The notes under the pieces: model-generated
Told to the model about the DNA's origin: nothing
Database searches by the model: none
The model's input: only the letters and a program-made list of their open reading frames with translations
IMG/VR virus record: IMGVR_UViG_3300040811_001156
Span: 1 to 39,368 of that record
Origin: a virus
Direction: 5' to 3' (one strand)
DNA length: 39,368 nt
In this document: piece after piece, positions 1 to 8,658 of the stretch
Numbering within the stretch: position 1 is the first letter of the stretch
How the letters are laid out: the number at the start of each line of letters is the position of its first letter
Translations under genes and position numbers: made by a program

Positions 1-39
1 CTCCTAAATAGTGGTATAACATTTCTTTTGGATTAGAAG

Positions 40-546
40 ATGGCAGAACTTACCGACAATATCAACTTGTTTCAACCAACGGGTTTCAAACTGATCATCG
101 ATCGCAAGAACTACCCCAATCTCGAGTTTTTTGCTCAGACTGTCAGTCATCCAGGCGCAACTCTAGGTGCTGCTGAAGTTCCATTTAGCAGAATACAATC
201 GTTGCCGCAACCTGGAGATACCTTGTCTTTTTCCGAACTTTCAGTTACAATACTACTCGACGAGGACTTTAATTCTTACACTGAAATGTACAACTGGATG
301 GTACGTCTGATACAGAACAAACAAAAGAGTGCATTCGAAGCATCGCAAAAAGAAGGTGCTTTGGCAACCTACACTGATATCACAGTGGTTGCATTGACTA
401 GTCATAACAATCTTAACAAGAAGATTCGTTATGTCGATGCTATCCCTGTATCAGTAGGCGATATTAACTTCGAAGCAACAAACTCTGGTGTAGAGTATAT
501 TACATTCCCTGTCAATTTTAGGTTTAGTTATTTTGAAATAGAGTGA
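40..546 (+). CDS. Tail tube-like structural protein (gp19/gp54 tube superfamily)
   Basis: 168 residues. The pattern fits the beta-barrel tail tube fold of T4-like phages: an N-terminal NLFQPTGF segment, a first strand (FKLIIDR), a long loop ending in PGDTL, a strand with LSVTILLDEDF, a helix entered by a Trp (MYNWM), and a final strand ending FRFSYFEIE. T4 gp19 is 163 residues, so the length fits a tube monomer; gp54, the tube initiator with the same domain, is about twice as long. The ATG follows a purine-rich TTGGATTAGAAG. It lies just upstream of uvsY, where T4-like phages switch from tail genes to recombination genes. The fold is inferred from sequence pattern only. Confidence 0.6.
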   Translation: MAELTDNINLFQPTGFKLIIDRKNYPNLEFFAQTVSHPGATLGAAEVPFSRIQSLPQPGDTLSFSELSVTILLDEDFNSYTEMYNWMVRLIQNKQKSAFEASQKEGALATYTDITVVALTSHNNLNKKIRYVDAIPVSVGDINFEATNSGVEYITFPVNFRFSYFEIE

Positions 547-550
547 TTAT

Positions 551-994
551 ATGACATCATTAGATGATATTCTCGAGATGTGGTCTCGAGATTGTGAAAT
601 TAGTAATAAACTTGACGAAGAATCAAAACAAACCCCAAGTCTACACGCAAAATATCTTTCGCTTCTCAGCATTGCGAAATTGCAACTGAAACGTGCTGAG
701 AACTCTCAGAAAATTTTGCTGAAAGAAAAGTGGTTATATTATAATGGTAAGATGGATCAAGACACGTTGAGTGAAAAAGGATGGCGTCCTGACCCCTTTG
801 ATGGTCTGAAAGTAATGAAAGGAGATATGGACTACTACTACGAGTCTGATATCGATATTCAAAGATCAGAAGAAAAGGTGCAGTATTATAAGACGATGAT
901 CGATACATTAAAAGAGATCGTCGAGACACTGCGCTGGCGGCATCAAACGATCGGTAATATTATTAAATGGAGACAGTTTGAAGCAGGATCCTAA
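551..994 (+). CDS. uvsY: UvsY-like recombination mediator protein
   Basis: 147 residues, close to T4 UvsY (137). UvsY helps load the UvsX recombinase onto single-stranded DNA coated with gp32. The match is in overall pattern: a helical N-terminal half rich in Lys and Glu, a central KEKWLYYNGKMD resembling the T4 segment with LDYYSGRGD, and a C-terminal WRQFEAGS matching the FEAGK tail of T4 UvsY. The gene is followed by a DUF2452-like gene and uvsW, as in other T4-like genomes. It overlaps the next gene by 17 bases, which suggests translational coupling. Confidence 0.85.
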   Translation: MTSLDDILEMWSRDCEISNKLDEESKQTPSLHAKYLSLLSIAKLQLKRAENSQKILLKEKWLYYNGKMDQDTLSEKGWRPDPFDGLKVMKGDMDYYYESDIDIQRSEEKVQYYKTMIDTLKEIVETLRWRHQTIGNIIKWRQFEAGS

Positions 995-1331
995 AAAGTC
1001 TCTACTTGCTTATGGCACAACTCCTTCTTTTCCTGCTCTTGTAGAACAAGAGAATCCCCTCAAGTCGAACCAATATATAAGTTCTCGAGTGGAAGAATTG
1101 AAACAAGAGTATGATGAGATCGTGCAGATAATGCAAGATACTATGAGAGTACAAATGGCAAATATTGGTGTCACACCAATTGTTGGTAGAGAGTATTATT
1201 TGTATGGAAACGATGAAGAATTTTTGAGCATGATTGCACCTGACGAATGGACAGAACACACTAAACCCAAAGAATATCTTGGGTGTTTCATACTAACGAC
1301 AGACGGAATATGGAAACGACAAACGTACTAA
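978..1331 (+). CDS. Conserved phage protein, DUF2452-like
   Basis: 117 residues. The N-terminus (SLLAYGTTPSFPAL) and the C-terminal half (a GREYYLYGN segment, then LSMIAPDEW and a final GCFILTTDGIWKR) match a family of small T4-like phage proteins that I recognise as DUF2452, of unknown function. A helical middle (residues 30-60, rich in Glu, Gln and Met) links two probable strands. The gene is wedged between uvsY and uvsW with overlaps on both sides, so it is probably co-translated with recombination genes. No catalytic motif is visible. Confidence 0.6.
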   Translation: MKQDPKKSLLAYGTTPSFPALVEQENPLKSNQYISSRVEELKQEYDEIVQIMQDTMRVQMANIGVTPIVGREYYLYGNDEEFLSMIAPDEWTEHTKPKEYLGCFILTTDGIWKRQTY

Positions 1332-2782
1332 CTATACAAATGTCCGATCATAGTAATATGGCAGTTCTATGTGACCCTGGAATTAGAAACGAATTGTCAG
1401 AATACTTTTCGTTCTATGTTCCTGGTTATAAGTTCATGCCTGCTTATAAGAATCGTGTATGGGACGGAAAGATCCGACTGTATAATAATATGACATGTGA
1501 GATAAATGTCGGACTGTACCACAAAATAAAAAAGTTTGCTGCTGATCGTGGGTACGGTATAAACCTCAAACCTTCTCGATATGGTGTTCCAGGAAAAACA
1601 AACAAAGTTGATCACCAGTCTCTGGTGAAATTTCTAGACTCTCTCAATTTACCATTCGATCTTCGAGACTATCAGTACGAAGCATTGGTGAAGGGTGTTG
1701 AAAGCAAACGTACAGTGTTGCTCTCTCCGACTGGATCTGGTAAGTCTCTTATCATTTATTCCTTGATGAGATGGTATCTCGAAAACCACGACAAAAAAGT
1801 TTTAATCATTGTTCCGACTACTGGTCTTGTGGAGCAAATGTACAAAGATTTTGCTGACTATGGATTTAACTCTGAAAAAGAATGTCACATAATTTACTCT
1901 GGTAAAGACAAAGTCACCGACAAACGAGTAGTAATTTCCACGTGGCAATCTATTCACAAAATGCGTGCTGATTGGTTTCATCAGTTTGGTTGTGCGTTTG
2001 GTGACGAGTGCCACCTGTTTAAAGCAAAATCACTATCAAGCATTATGAATAAAATGACCAAAGCAGAATATCGTTTTGGTACTACTGGCACACTTGATGG
2101 TTCGCAAACTCACAAACTCGTACTTGAGGGTCTGTTTGGACCCACCTATAAGGTTACAACCACCAAAACTCTTCAGGAAAAAGACACGCTTGCTCCTTTG
2201 TCTATTGAGATGCTTGTGATTGAATACCCAGAAGTTGTACGAAAAGATTTTGGTCAGAAAACTTATCAACAAGAAATGAATTTTATTGTCTCGCACGAGG
2301 CAAGAAATAAGTTTATTCGAAACCTTGCCTTAACGCAAACTGGTAACACGCTAGTGTTGTTTCAATATGTGGAGAAACACGGAAAGGTTTTACATGATAT
2401 GATCTCTGAGAAAAACGAAAACGTGTTCTACGTGCATGGTGGTACTGATACTGCAGATAGAGAAGCGATTCGAGGGATCGTAGAAAGGAAAAGTGGTGCA
2501 ATTATCGTCGCCTCAATGGGTACGTTTAGCACAGGTATAAATATTCGTAATCTACATAATATTATTTTTGCTTCACCGAGTAAATCACAAATCAGAGTAT
2601 TGCAATCCATCGGGAGGGGGTTAAGAAAGAGCGACGACAATACAACAACAAAGTTGTTCGACATCGCAGATGACCTCCATTGGAAATCGCGAAAGAACTT
2701 CACCTTGTTGCATTCGTTTGAACGGATTAAAATCTATAACAAAGAGCAATTCGAATACAAAATTCATAAGGTGGAATTATGA
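1310..2782 (+). CDS. uvsW: UvsW-like RNA-DNA and recombination helicase
   Basis: About 490 residues from the ATG at 1310 (T4 UvsW 503). UvsW is a superfamily 2 helicase that unwinds R-loops and branched DNA and helps shift T4 from origin-dependent to recombination-dependent replication. The N-terminal domain carries a GYKFMPAYKNRVWDGKIRL segment like T4 UvsW. Walker A is SPTGSGKS, the Walker B equivalent is GDECH, motif III is GTTGT, and motif VI is QSIGRGLRKS. The frame opens at a GTG (1283), and a further ATG lies at 1340. I prefer 1310, which overlaps the previous gene by 22 bases. Confidence 0.93.
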   Translation: METTNVLTIQMSDHSNMAVLCDPGIRNELSEYFSFYVPGYKFMPAYKNRVWDGKIRLYNNMTCEINVGLYHKIKKFAADRGYGINLKPSRYGVPGKTNKVDHQSLVKFLDSLNLPFDLRDYQYEALVKGVESKRTVLLSPTGSGKSLIIYSLMRWYLENHDKKVLIIVPTTGLVEQMYKDFADYGFNSEKECHIIYSGKDKVTDKRVVISTWQSIHKMRADWFHQFGCAFGDECHLFKAKSLSSIMNKMTKAEYRFGTTGTLDGSQTHKLVLEGLFGPTYKVTTTKTLQEKDTLAPLSIEMLVIEYPEVVRKDFGQKTYQQEMNFIVSHEARNKFIRNLALTQTGNTLVLFQYVEKHGKVLHDMISEKNENVFYVHGGTDTADREAIRGIVERKSGAIIVASMGTFSTGINIRNLHNIIFASPSKSQIRVLQSIGRGLRKSDDNTTTKLFDIADDLHWKSRKNFTLLHSFERIKIYNKEQFEYKIHKVEL

Positions 2783-3192
2783 GCAAGAAAGATCTAGCAA
2801 TTCATCAGTTTAAAATTTCAAATGGTGATGAGATTATTGCGTCAATTCAAGAATATGGTGATGGCGATTTTATTGTAAAGGCACCATTAAAAATGGTTGA
2901 AATTCCCTTTGATTTTGAAGATTCAAATAGAGCATTTGTTTTTCGTCCTTGGATGAACTATCAGGATGAAATTGATAAAGAGATTGTACTGAGCGCAATA
3001 AGTGTTGTTGCGTTTTATGAACCAAGTGATCATATGATTGAAGGGTATCTAAACGCCGTTGAAGAAGTAAGAGAATTTTTTGACGGTGAATTTAAAGCAG
3101 AAGTTAGAACACGAAAGAAGAAGAAAGTTGCCACAGAAACTTCTGGTAATGTCATTAATATGTTCGATGACACTGATCCGAGTATTCACTGA
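2779..3192 (+). CDS. Small phage protein with LSm-like N-terminal beta domain
   Basis: 137 residues. The first 85 residues look like a small Sm/LSm-type barrel: KISNGDEIIASI, then FIVKAPLKM, then a loop and VLSAISVVAF. The C-terminus is basic (RTRKKKKVA) and then acidic. Marine T4-like phages often have a protein of this kind between uvsW and gene 55; its function is unknown. It overlaps the end of uvsW by 4 bases (ATGA). A second protein of similar architecture starts at 26372. RNA or peptide binding would be a guess from fold type alone. Confidence 0.6.
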   Translation: MSKKDLAIHQFKISNGDEIIASIQEYGDGDFIVKAPLKMVEIPFDFEDSNRAFVFRPWMNYQDEIDKEIVLSAISVVAFYEPSDHMIEGYLNAVEEVREFFDGEFKAEVRTRKKKKVATETSGNVINMFDDTDPSIH

Positions 3193-3230
3193 GCGGCGAA
3201 GGCGTTCTTGATTATAATGATTTTTTTCGG

Positions 3231-3248
3231 AAAGTAAAGCTTTACTTT
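3231..3248. repeat. Perfect 18-bp palindrome in the gap before gene 55
   Basis: AAAGTAAAGCTTTACTTT reads the same on both strands. It can form a 7-bp A/T-rich hairpin with an AGCT loop followed by two further T residues, which would make only a weak terminator. It lies between the stop of the LSm-like gene and a weak promoter-like sequence, so it could equally be a dimeric repressor site. Confidence 0.5.
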
Positions 3249-3276
3249 TTGTTGAGAATGAGTAAGATTGTATATT
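3249..3276 (+). promoter_or_regulatory. Weak sigma70-like promoter candidate for gene 55
   Basis: TTGTTG (3249-3254), a 16-base spacer and TATATT (3271-3276) lie 24 bases before the gene 55 start. Both boxes deviate from consensus. It is listed because gene 55 follows a 107-base gap and needs some promoter. Confidence 0.35.
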
Positions 3277-3299
3277 GTTATTTTTATTGAGGTATTATT

Positions 3300-3911
3300 A
3301 TGTCTAAACGAAGTCCAGAGCATTATGTAAACAATGCTCAATTCTCTGCGGCGGTTGTCGAATACGTGGAAAGGGCGAACAAAGCATCTGATGCAGGGAA
3401 ACCCATTCCTATAGTTACCAACTATATTGCAGAGTGTTTTCTTAAGATCGCAGAGGGACTCTCCCACAAATCCAACTTCGTGCGATATACGTTCCGTGAA
3501 GAAATGGTCATGGACGCAGTTGAGAACTGTCTCCGAGCAATCAAAAACTACAATCTTGAAGCAGCAACTCGAACAGGCAAACCTAATGCGTTTGCATACT
3601 TCACCCAAATCTCTTGGTATGCTTTCCTAAGACGCATTCAGAAAGAAAAGAAAGAACAAGACATCAAACTCAAGTTTATCAATGAGTCTGGTCTTGCTCA
3701 GTTTATGATCGACCCAGAAGAAGACCCAGAGTCAGCACGTGCTATTCAATCGTTCATCGATACTCTGCGCAAAAAGATCGACGACTCTAAAGATAAGGTA
3801 GTGGTAGAAGAAAAACCAATCCCCGAAACAAAGAAGAAAACAATCATTCGAAAGAGAAAGGACTCTCTTGATTCAGATCTTATGGATTTCTTTCTGGACG
3901 ACGAAGAATGA
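3300..3911 (+). CDS. 55: Late-transcription sigma factor gp55
   Basis: 203 residues (T4 gp55 185). gp55 replaces host sigma70 on RNA polymerase and recognises TATAAATA late promoters; it is activated by the sliding clamp. Matches to T4 gp55 include a YVNNAQF start, the IAEGLSHKSNF segment, the FREEMVMDAVENCLRAI sigma helix, the NAFAYFTQISWYAFLRRIQKEKKE region, and a C-terminal tail with DLMDFF that corresponds to the clamp-binding SLDFL tail of T4 gp55. The extra length is a charged linker (about 160-190) before the tail. TATAAATA sites in this window (15854, 16889) are consistent targets. Confidence 0.93.
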   Translation: MSKRSPEHYVNNAQFSAAVVEYVERANKASDAGKPIPIVTNYIAECFLKIAEGLSHKSNFVRYTFREEMVMDAVENCLRAIKNYNLEAATRTGKPNAFAYFTQISWYAFLRRIQKEKKEQDIKLKFINESGLAQFMIDPEEDPESARAIQSFIDTLRKKIDDSKDKVVVEEKPIPETKKKTIIRKRKDSLDSDLMDFFLDDEE

Positions 3912-4969
3912 AAATTGCTATACTTAATGACACTCACGCAGGCATAAGAAACTCTTCTGACATTTTTATAAACTATCAGGAGAAGTTTTATACGGAGGTA
4001 TTCTTTCCATACCTGCTTGAGAATGATATTAAAAAGATCGTCCACTTGGGTGATTACTACGAGCACCGCAAGTTTATTAACTTCAAGGCATTGAACGCCA
4101 ACCGCATGCATTTCCTCGAGAAACTCCGAGAGTACGGTATCCACATGGATATCATTCCAGGGAATCATGACACTTACTATAAAAACACAAACGACCTTAA
4201 CTCATTGAAGGAACTTCTCGGTCATTATATGAACGAAATTAATATCGTCATGAGACCGAAGGTAATGGAATACGAAAGTTTAAAAGTTGCTCTAATCCCT
4301 TGGATCGCACCAGACGTAGAAAAAGAAACATATGAGTTTCTCGAAAACTGTGGTGCTGATGTAATCGGCGGACACTTTGAGTTGAATGGATTTGACATGT
4401 ATCGCGGCATGCCTTGCCATGACGGTATGGATCGTGGCGTTTTAAATAACTTTGAACTTGTATTGTCTGGTCACTTTCATACAAAGTCGCAACAGAGCAA
4501 TATCCATTATCTTGGTTCACAGATGGAATTTTTCTGGAATGATGCTGGGGATAAAAAATACTTTCATGTTCTCGATACAGAGACTCGCGAACTGACTGCT
4601 GTTCATAACCCTATCACGTTGTTTGAAAAGATTTATTATGATGACGAAAAAGAGGATTATCTGAAAGTTGATGTGTCTAAATATCAAGACAAGTTTGTAA
4701 AAATTATCGTTGTAAATAAATCTGATCATTTTATTTTCGACCGATTCTTAGACAGACTTCAAACAATGAATATCCATGATCTCAAGATCGCAGAAAACCT
4801 AAATGAATTCATTGGTGAAAACGTAGCAGACAGTGATGTCGATATCGAAGACACGCAAACTTTACTAAGTAGTTACATTGATGCGGTTGAAACTCCACTA
4901 GATAAAGACAGGATTAAAAACCAAGTCAACGAACTAATGATCGAAGCACAAACAATGGAGATAGCATGA
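3908..4969 (+). CDS. 47: gp47 recombination nuclease subunit (Mre11/SbcD family)
   Basis: 353 residues (T4 gp47 339). It forms with gp46 the exonuclease that resects double-strand ends for phage recombination and helps degrade host DNA. The metallophosphoesterase motifs are in order: ILNDTHAG near the N-terminus (Asp8, His10), HLGDYYEHR, GNHDTYY and SGHFH. The C-terminal third is the capping/partner-binding region. The start overlaps the gene 55 stop (ATGA), and the stop overlaps the glutaredoxin start in the same way, so translation is probably coupled along 55-47-grx-Mom-46. Confidence 0.95.
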   Translation: MKIAILNDTHAGIRNSSDIFINYQEKFYTEVFFPYLLENDIKKIVHLGDYYEHRKFINFKALNANRMHFLEKLREYGIHMDIIPGNHDTYYKNTNDLNSLKELLGHYMNEINIVMRPKVMEYESLKVALIPWIAPDVEKETYEFLENCGADVIGGHFELNGFDMYRGMPCHDGMDRGVLNNFELVLSGHFHTKSQQSNIHYLGSQMEFFWNDAGDKKYFHVLDTETRELTAVHNPITLFEKIYYDDEKEDYLKVDVSKYQDKFVKIIVVNKSDHFIFDRFLDRLQTMNIHDLKIAENLNEFIGENVADSDVDIEDTQTLLSSYIDAVETPLDKDRIKNQVNELMIEAQTMEIA

Positions 4970-5184
4970 TAGTCATTTATGGCGCAGAGTGGTGCACATA
5001 TTGTCTAGAAGCAAAAGAGTATTGTCGTGAAAAAGGTCTACATTATTCTTATGTCGATATTGAAAACATTGACCTAGACTTTATTGATGAAGAATTTGAA
5101 CCAGCAAAACCCATCCCCCAAATATTCGAAGAGGGCAGAAAGATCGGCGGGTTTGATGATCTGGTAAAACTATATGGATTATGA
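4966..5184 (+). CDS. Glutaredoxin (NrdC-like)
   Basis: 72 residues, a compact thioredoxin-fold protein. The active site is CTYC (Cys11 and Cys14), followed by a cis-Pro segment (KPIPQIF) and a GGFDDL glutathione-binding turn. Phage glutaredoxins such as T4 NrdC deliver electrons to ribonucleotide reductase; no reductase gene is present in this window, so the partner is either elsewhere in the phage or a host enzyme. It sits between gene 47 and the Mom-like gene with 4-base overlaps on both sides. Confidence 0.88.
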   Translation: MIVIYGAEWCTYCLEAKEYCREKGLHYSYVDIENIDLDFIDEEFEPAKPIPQIFEEGRKIGGFDDLVKLYGL

Positions 5185-5726
5185 AATCAGAATTCACTAT
5201 CCGTGAAATCTCACTCAATGACGCCCAGCAATTCATTGCAAAATTTCACTACCTCGCAGACATATACGGTAAGTTCCTTTTAGGAATCCGTCATAAGTTT
5301 TATGGGTTATATCGTGCTGATGAATTAGTCGGTGCTGTTCAATATACTGCTTATGACAACTGGGAGAGACAAGCGCTGGCAAACCACTTTGGTTTCATTG
5401 CAAATCAAAATTTAGGACACTGGGAGATTTGTAGGCTTGCCGTTGCACCAATAAAAGAGTATAATATAACGTCATGGTTTTTATCGAGAACCATGAAATT
5501 ATTATGCGAATCTGAAATAGTGGAAGGAATCATTACTGTTGCTGACGCCAGAATGCACAACGGTTGCATATATGCTGCTTGCAACTTTGATTATTATGGG
5601 TTGATGAAAGGGAGAGTGTCTGGTATGAAAGATTGCCACTTTCATGTTTTTCTGAAAACGTATAACGGCAACCAATGCGTTTGGCAGAAACAACCTTTTG
5701 AGAAGGATTATGAGATAACTTTATGA
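5181..5726 (+). CDS. Mom-like DNA modification protein (GNAT-fold)
   Basis: 181 residues. It resembles phage Mu Mom and its relatives, which have an acetyltransferase-type fold and convert adenine in DNA to a carbamoylmethyl derivative. Visible family features are FHY near residue 22, the strand pair GLYRADELVGAVQY, WEICRLAV (about 81-88), TSWFLSRTMKLL, and ADARMHNGCIYAACNFDYYG (about 121-140), in which the His, Tyr and Asn-Phe pattern recurs in Mom-like proteins. It lies immediately before gene 46 and the larger modification cluster. Substrate and product cannot be read from sequence; a different acyl transfer is possible. Confidence 0.68.
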   Translation: MKSEFTIREISLNDAQQFIAKFHYLADIYGKFLLGIRHKFYGLYRADELVGAVQYTAYDNWERQALANHFGFIANQNLGHWEICRLAVAPIKEYNITSWFLSRTMKLLCESEIVEGIITVADARMHNGCIYAACNFDYYGLMKGRVSGMKDCHFHVFLKTYNGNQCVWQKQPFEKDYEITL

Positions 5727-7441
5727 TAACATTTAAAAAGGTGAGATTCAAAAACTTCCTATCGACAGGAAATAATTTCACCGAAATTAATTTGAATGAG
5801 TACAAATCAACATTAATCGTAGGACAAAACGGTGCGGGTAAGTCGACTATGCTCGACGCGATATCATTTGGTCTATTTGGTAAACCGCATCGTAACATCA
5901 ACAAACCTCAGTTGGTGAATAGTATTAATCAGAAACAGGCAGTTGTTGAAGTTGAGTTTAGTGTGAACTCAAATCACTTCAAAGTTGTCCGTGGCGTCAA
6001 ACCAAACAAGTTTGAGATCTGGAAAGGCGACACGATGATCAATCAGTCGTCACATAGTAAAGAATATCAAAAGATCCTCGAACAAAACATCCTAAAACTG
6101 AACCACAAAACTTTTCACCAAGTAGTGGTGCTCGGTTCTTCATCTTTTATTCCTTTCATGCAACTTGCTTCTCACTCTCGTCGTGATGTGATCGAAGATT
6201 TACTGGATATTAATGTGTTCAGTAAAATGAATCAGATACTCAAAGAAAAATCTGCGACGTTAAAAGAGGATATACGTGAGAATGACTTTCAAATAGAAAT
6301 TAATTCCACCAAACTTGAGTCGCAGAAAAAGTACATCCGAGATATTTCTAAAATAAACGCAGATGTAAAGAAAGAAAAAGAAGATATTATTGAACGGTGG
6401 CAAAAAGAAAAGGACACCCATGTAAATGCTGTGGTGGATCTGAATGCTAAAGTTTTAGAAAACAGCAAAGGTCTTTCTGAAGGATTGACGGAAACAAAAA
6501 ATATTGTACTTGAATTACAATCTTCTGACACTGAAATAAAAACTAAAATAAAAGCGCTAGTAAAGGAGACAAAGTTTTATGAAAACAACGAGACTTGCCC
6601 AACCTGCGATCAGAACATCGACGAGGATCTCAAAAAAGGAAAGGTCAAGCAAGCGTCGATCACAGCAGCAGAGTTTCAATCACGTCTTGCTGAGATCGCA
6701 GAGAGTCAATCTAAAGCAACAACAGAACTTGCAGCATATGAAGCAAGACTAGCACAAAATAATGACTGGCAGAACGAAATAAAACAGCACAATGATTTTA
6801 TTAACAAGTGTGATGCTGAGATAAAACTTGCTGAAAACGATATAAACAATTTATCTAACGATAAGTCTGATCTGGCAAAAGCAAATGCTGATTTTGAAGA
6901 ATATAAAAATCTACTTGACAATTTGCGGGAACAGAAACTCAAGTTAAACGAACAGTTTCAATATAATCAGGTAGTTTTAGAACTGCTTAAAGATACTGGT
7001 ATCAAAACAAAGATCATTAAACAATATGTTCCTGTAATTAATAATTTTGTTAATCAGTATTTGCAGATCTTAGACTTTTTTGTTCACTTTGAACTTGATG
7101 AAACTTTTACAGAAACTATCAAATCAAGACATCGTGATGCATTTTCCTATGACTCGTTTAGCGAAGGTGAAAAGCAACGTATCGACTTATCATTGCTATT
7201 CACTTGGAGGCAGGTCGCTAAAATGAAGAATAGTGTTGCCACTAACTTGTTGATTTTAGACGAAACTTTTGACTCCTCACTAGATCAAGATGGCGTTGAG
7301 AATCTTATGAAGATACTATATACTCTCAGTGACGATACAAACGTTTTTGTCATTTCTCATAAGGGCGACATGCTCGAGGGTAAGTTTAACAACAAACTTG
7401 AGTTTGTCAAAGACAAGAATTTCTCGAAGATCAAAAAATGA
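5723..7441 (+). CDS. 46: gp46 recombination nuclease ATPase subunit (Rad50/SbcC family)
   Basis: 572 residues (T4 gp46 560). SMC-like ATPase partner of gp47. Walker A is GQNGAGKS (34-41). Long coiled coils flank a zinc hook CPTC near residue 290, the ABC signature SFSEGEKQRIDLSL lies near 477, and Walker B LLILDETFD near 510. Its start overlaps the Mom-like stop (ATGA). In T4, gene 46 is followed within a short distance by gene 45; here about 5 kb of modification genes separate them. Confidence 0.95.
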   Translation: MITFKKVRFKNFLSTGNNFTEINLNEYKSTLIVGQNGAGKSTMLDAISFGLFGKPHRNINKPQLVNSINQKQAVVEVEFSVNSNHFKVVRGVKPNKFEIWKGDTMINQSSHSKEYQKILEQNILKLNHKTFHQVVVLGSSSFIPFMQLASHSRRDVIEDLLDINVFSKMNQILKEKSATLKEDIRENDFQIEINSTKLESQKKYIRDISKINADVKKEKEDIIERWQKEKDTHVNAVVDLNAKVLENSKGLSEGLTETKNIVLELQSSDTEIKTKIKALVKETKFYENNETCPTCDQNIDEDLKKGKVKQASITAAEFQSRLAEIAESQSKATTELAAYEARLAQNNDWQNEIKQHNDFINKCDAEIKLAENDINNLSNDKSDLAKANADFEEYKNLLDNLREQKLKLNEQFQYNQVVLELLKDTGIKTKIIKQYVPVINNFVNQYLQILDFFVHFELDETFTETIKSRHRDAFSYDSFSEGEKQRIDLSLLFTWRQVAKMKNSVATNLLILDETFDSSLDQDGVENLMKILYTLSDDTNVFVISHKGDMLEGKFNNKLEFVKDKNFSKIKK

Positions 7442-7989
7442 AAGTAGAAGTCATGCGTGGTCTGTTTCCTGAACTTCAATGCAGATATATGGTTCAGAAA
7501 ATGGAACATGCAATTGCGACTAATCAGACAAAACGTGAGTTGCCAAATAACAAAAAGGGCATCAACGCATATTCAGTGCACGAGTTATTCCCAGAGGAAC
7601 AACTTGAAGTCCTGTATGATACAACTGAAATTGTCGGCAAAGTCCTGCTTCCAACATACAATTTTTCAAGAAAGTACGTTAAAGGGTCTATTCTCAGAAA
7701 GCACAAAGACCGTCCTGCCTGTGAGCATAGTCTGACAATAAACTTTGGTATTCATGAAAAACCTTGGACATTTTTTTGCGAAGTCGATGGAAAGACGATA
7801 GGCATTGACTTAAACCCAGGAGATGCGTTATACTATACGGGTCAAGATGTTGCTCATTGGAGAGAACCACTTGAAACTGATTACTGTTATCAATCTTTTT
7901 TTCACTATGTTGAAAAAGACGGTGAATGTAAAGATGAAGCATTTGAATCGTTGACGCGACAGGATAGAAAGGGCGTTTACAAAGGATAG
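7438..7989 (+). CDS. 2-oxoglutarate/Fe(II)-dependent oxygenase
   Basis: 183 residues. The C-terminal half has a double-stranded beta-helix pattern with the iron triad His89-x-Asp91 (RKHKD) and a distal His140 (VAHW), followed by Arg142, which may bind 2-oxoglutarate. NPGDALYYTGQDVAHWREP is typical of the last strands of phage 2OG oxygenases. It overlaps the end of gene 46 by 4 bases and opens the modification cluster. Such enzymes hydroxylate proteins, small molecules or nucleobases; a role in modifying DNA bases is inferred from position only. It is one of three 2OG oxygenases in the window. Confidence 0.75.
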   Translation: MKVEVMRGLFPELQCRYMVQKMEHAIATNQTKRELPNNKKGINAYSVHELFPEEQLEVLYDTTEIVGKVLLPTYNFSRKYVKGSILRKHKDRPACEHSLTINFGIHEKPWTFFCEVDGKTIGIDLNPGDALYYTGQDVAHWREPLETDYCYQSFFHYVEKDGECKDEAFESLTRQDRKGVYKG

Positions 7990-7992
7990 ATT

Positions 7993-8658
7993 ATGTGTGG
8001 TGTGATTGGCGTCAAAATAACTGACGTCAGTAATGTTGATGAACTTTTGATCAGGACATTATTTCAACAAACAATGATACGTGGCAAACACGCCACTGGT
8101 GTCACCTATGTTCGTGACGGTAAACTTCACACGATAAAGGAAGGAATTCCTGCTGACGAGTTTATCGAAAAGCATAACATATTTGATTGGGTTGATACTG
8201 ACAACTCAATTGCATTAATCGGTCATATCCGATATTCCACCTCAGATCTTCGATACAATCAACCATTTGCCAATGACGATTTGAGCATTGTTCACAATGG
8301 TGTTATCTCTCAGGAACCAGTCGAGACATGGCAGTTTAAAACTGAAACTGCTAACGATTCTGAAATGATATTGAGATCTTGGGAAAGTGGCATTCACCCA
8401 TTCAATTCATTTCCTATGTCTAGCATGGCAGTCTGCGCTTTGCGTAAAAGCAAGATGTTGATCGGCATGAGAAATCATGAACGACCGCTCTGGGTTTCAA
8501 AGATAGACAAGGGGATCGTATTCACTTCTACCAAAGATATCGCCTTGCGAAGTGGAATTGGCACTCCTCAAAAATGCGAAATGTTTACTGAATACATGTT
8601 TGATAAAACTTTGATAATGAGGCATCATGAAACACCTTCAGTTAACGACCTACAATAA
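7993..8658 (+). CDS. Class II glutamine amidotransferase domain protein
   Basis: 221 residues, an N-terminal-nucleophile glutamine amidotransferase domain without a synthetase partner domain. The catalytic Cys is residue 2 (MCGVIGV), exposed after Met removal. Other family features are RGKHATG, GHIRYST, the oxyanion motif IVHNGVIS, and an Asp preceding SEMILRSW. Such domains release ammonia from glutamine for a partner enzyme, as in GlmS or AsnB. Here only the glutaminase half is encoded, so ammonia would be passed to another protein. Its place among DNA modification genes suggests it feeds an amination or amidation of a base adduct (inference). RBS AAAGGA. Confidence 0.8.
   Translation: MCGVIGVKITDVSNVDELLIRTLFQQTMIRGKHATGVTYVRDGKLHTIKEGIPADEFIEKHNIFDWVDTDNSIALIGHIRYSTSDLRYNQPFANDDLSIVHNGVISQEPVETWQFKTETANDSEMILRSWESGIHPFNSFPMSSMAVCALRKSKMLIGMRNHERPLWVSKIDKGIVFTSTKDIALRSGIGTPQKCEMFTEYMFDKTLIMRHHETPSVNDLQ

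Noticed and set aside
3-11. CCTAAATAG before the tail-tube-like gene as a late promoter variant
   Set aside because: It deviates from TATAAATA, and the upstream sequence is outside the window, so it cannot be judged.
2536-2543. TATAAATA inside uvsW
   Set aside because: It is an exact late-promoter match but lies in codons for the conserved GINIRN region of the helicase, about 240 bases from the next gene. Chance occurrence is likely in A/T-rich DNA.
3186-3608. Minus-strand open frame over gene 55
   Set aside because: It lies antisense to a strongly supported gene, has no RBS and its translation is of shadow type. No minus-strand gene in the window is supported; the same holds for 5533-5904, 11761-12162, 33525-34055 and 36253-36678.
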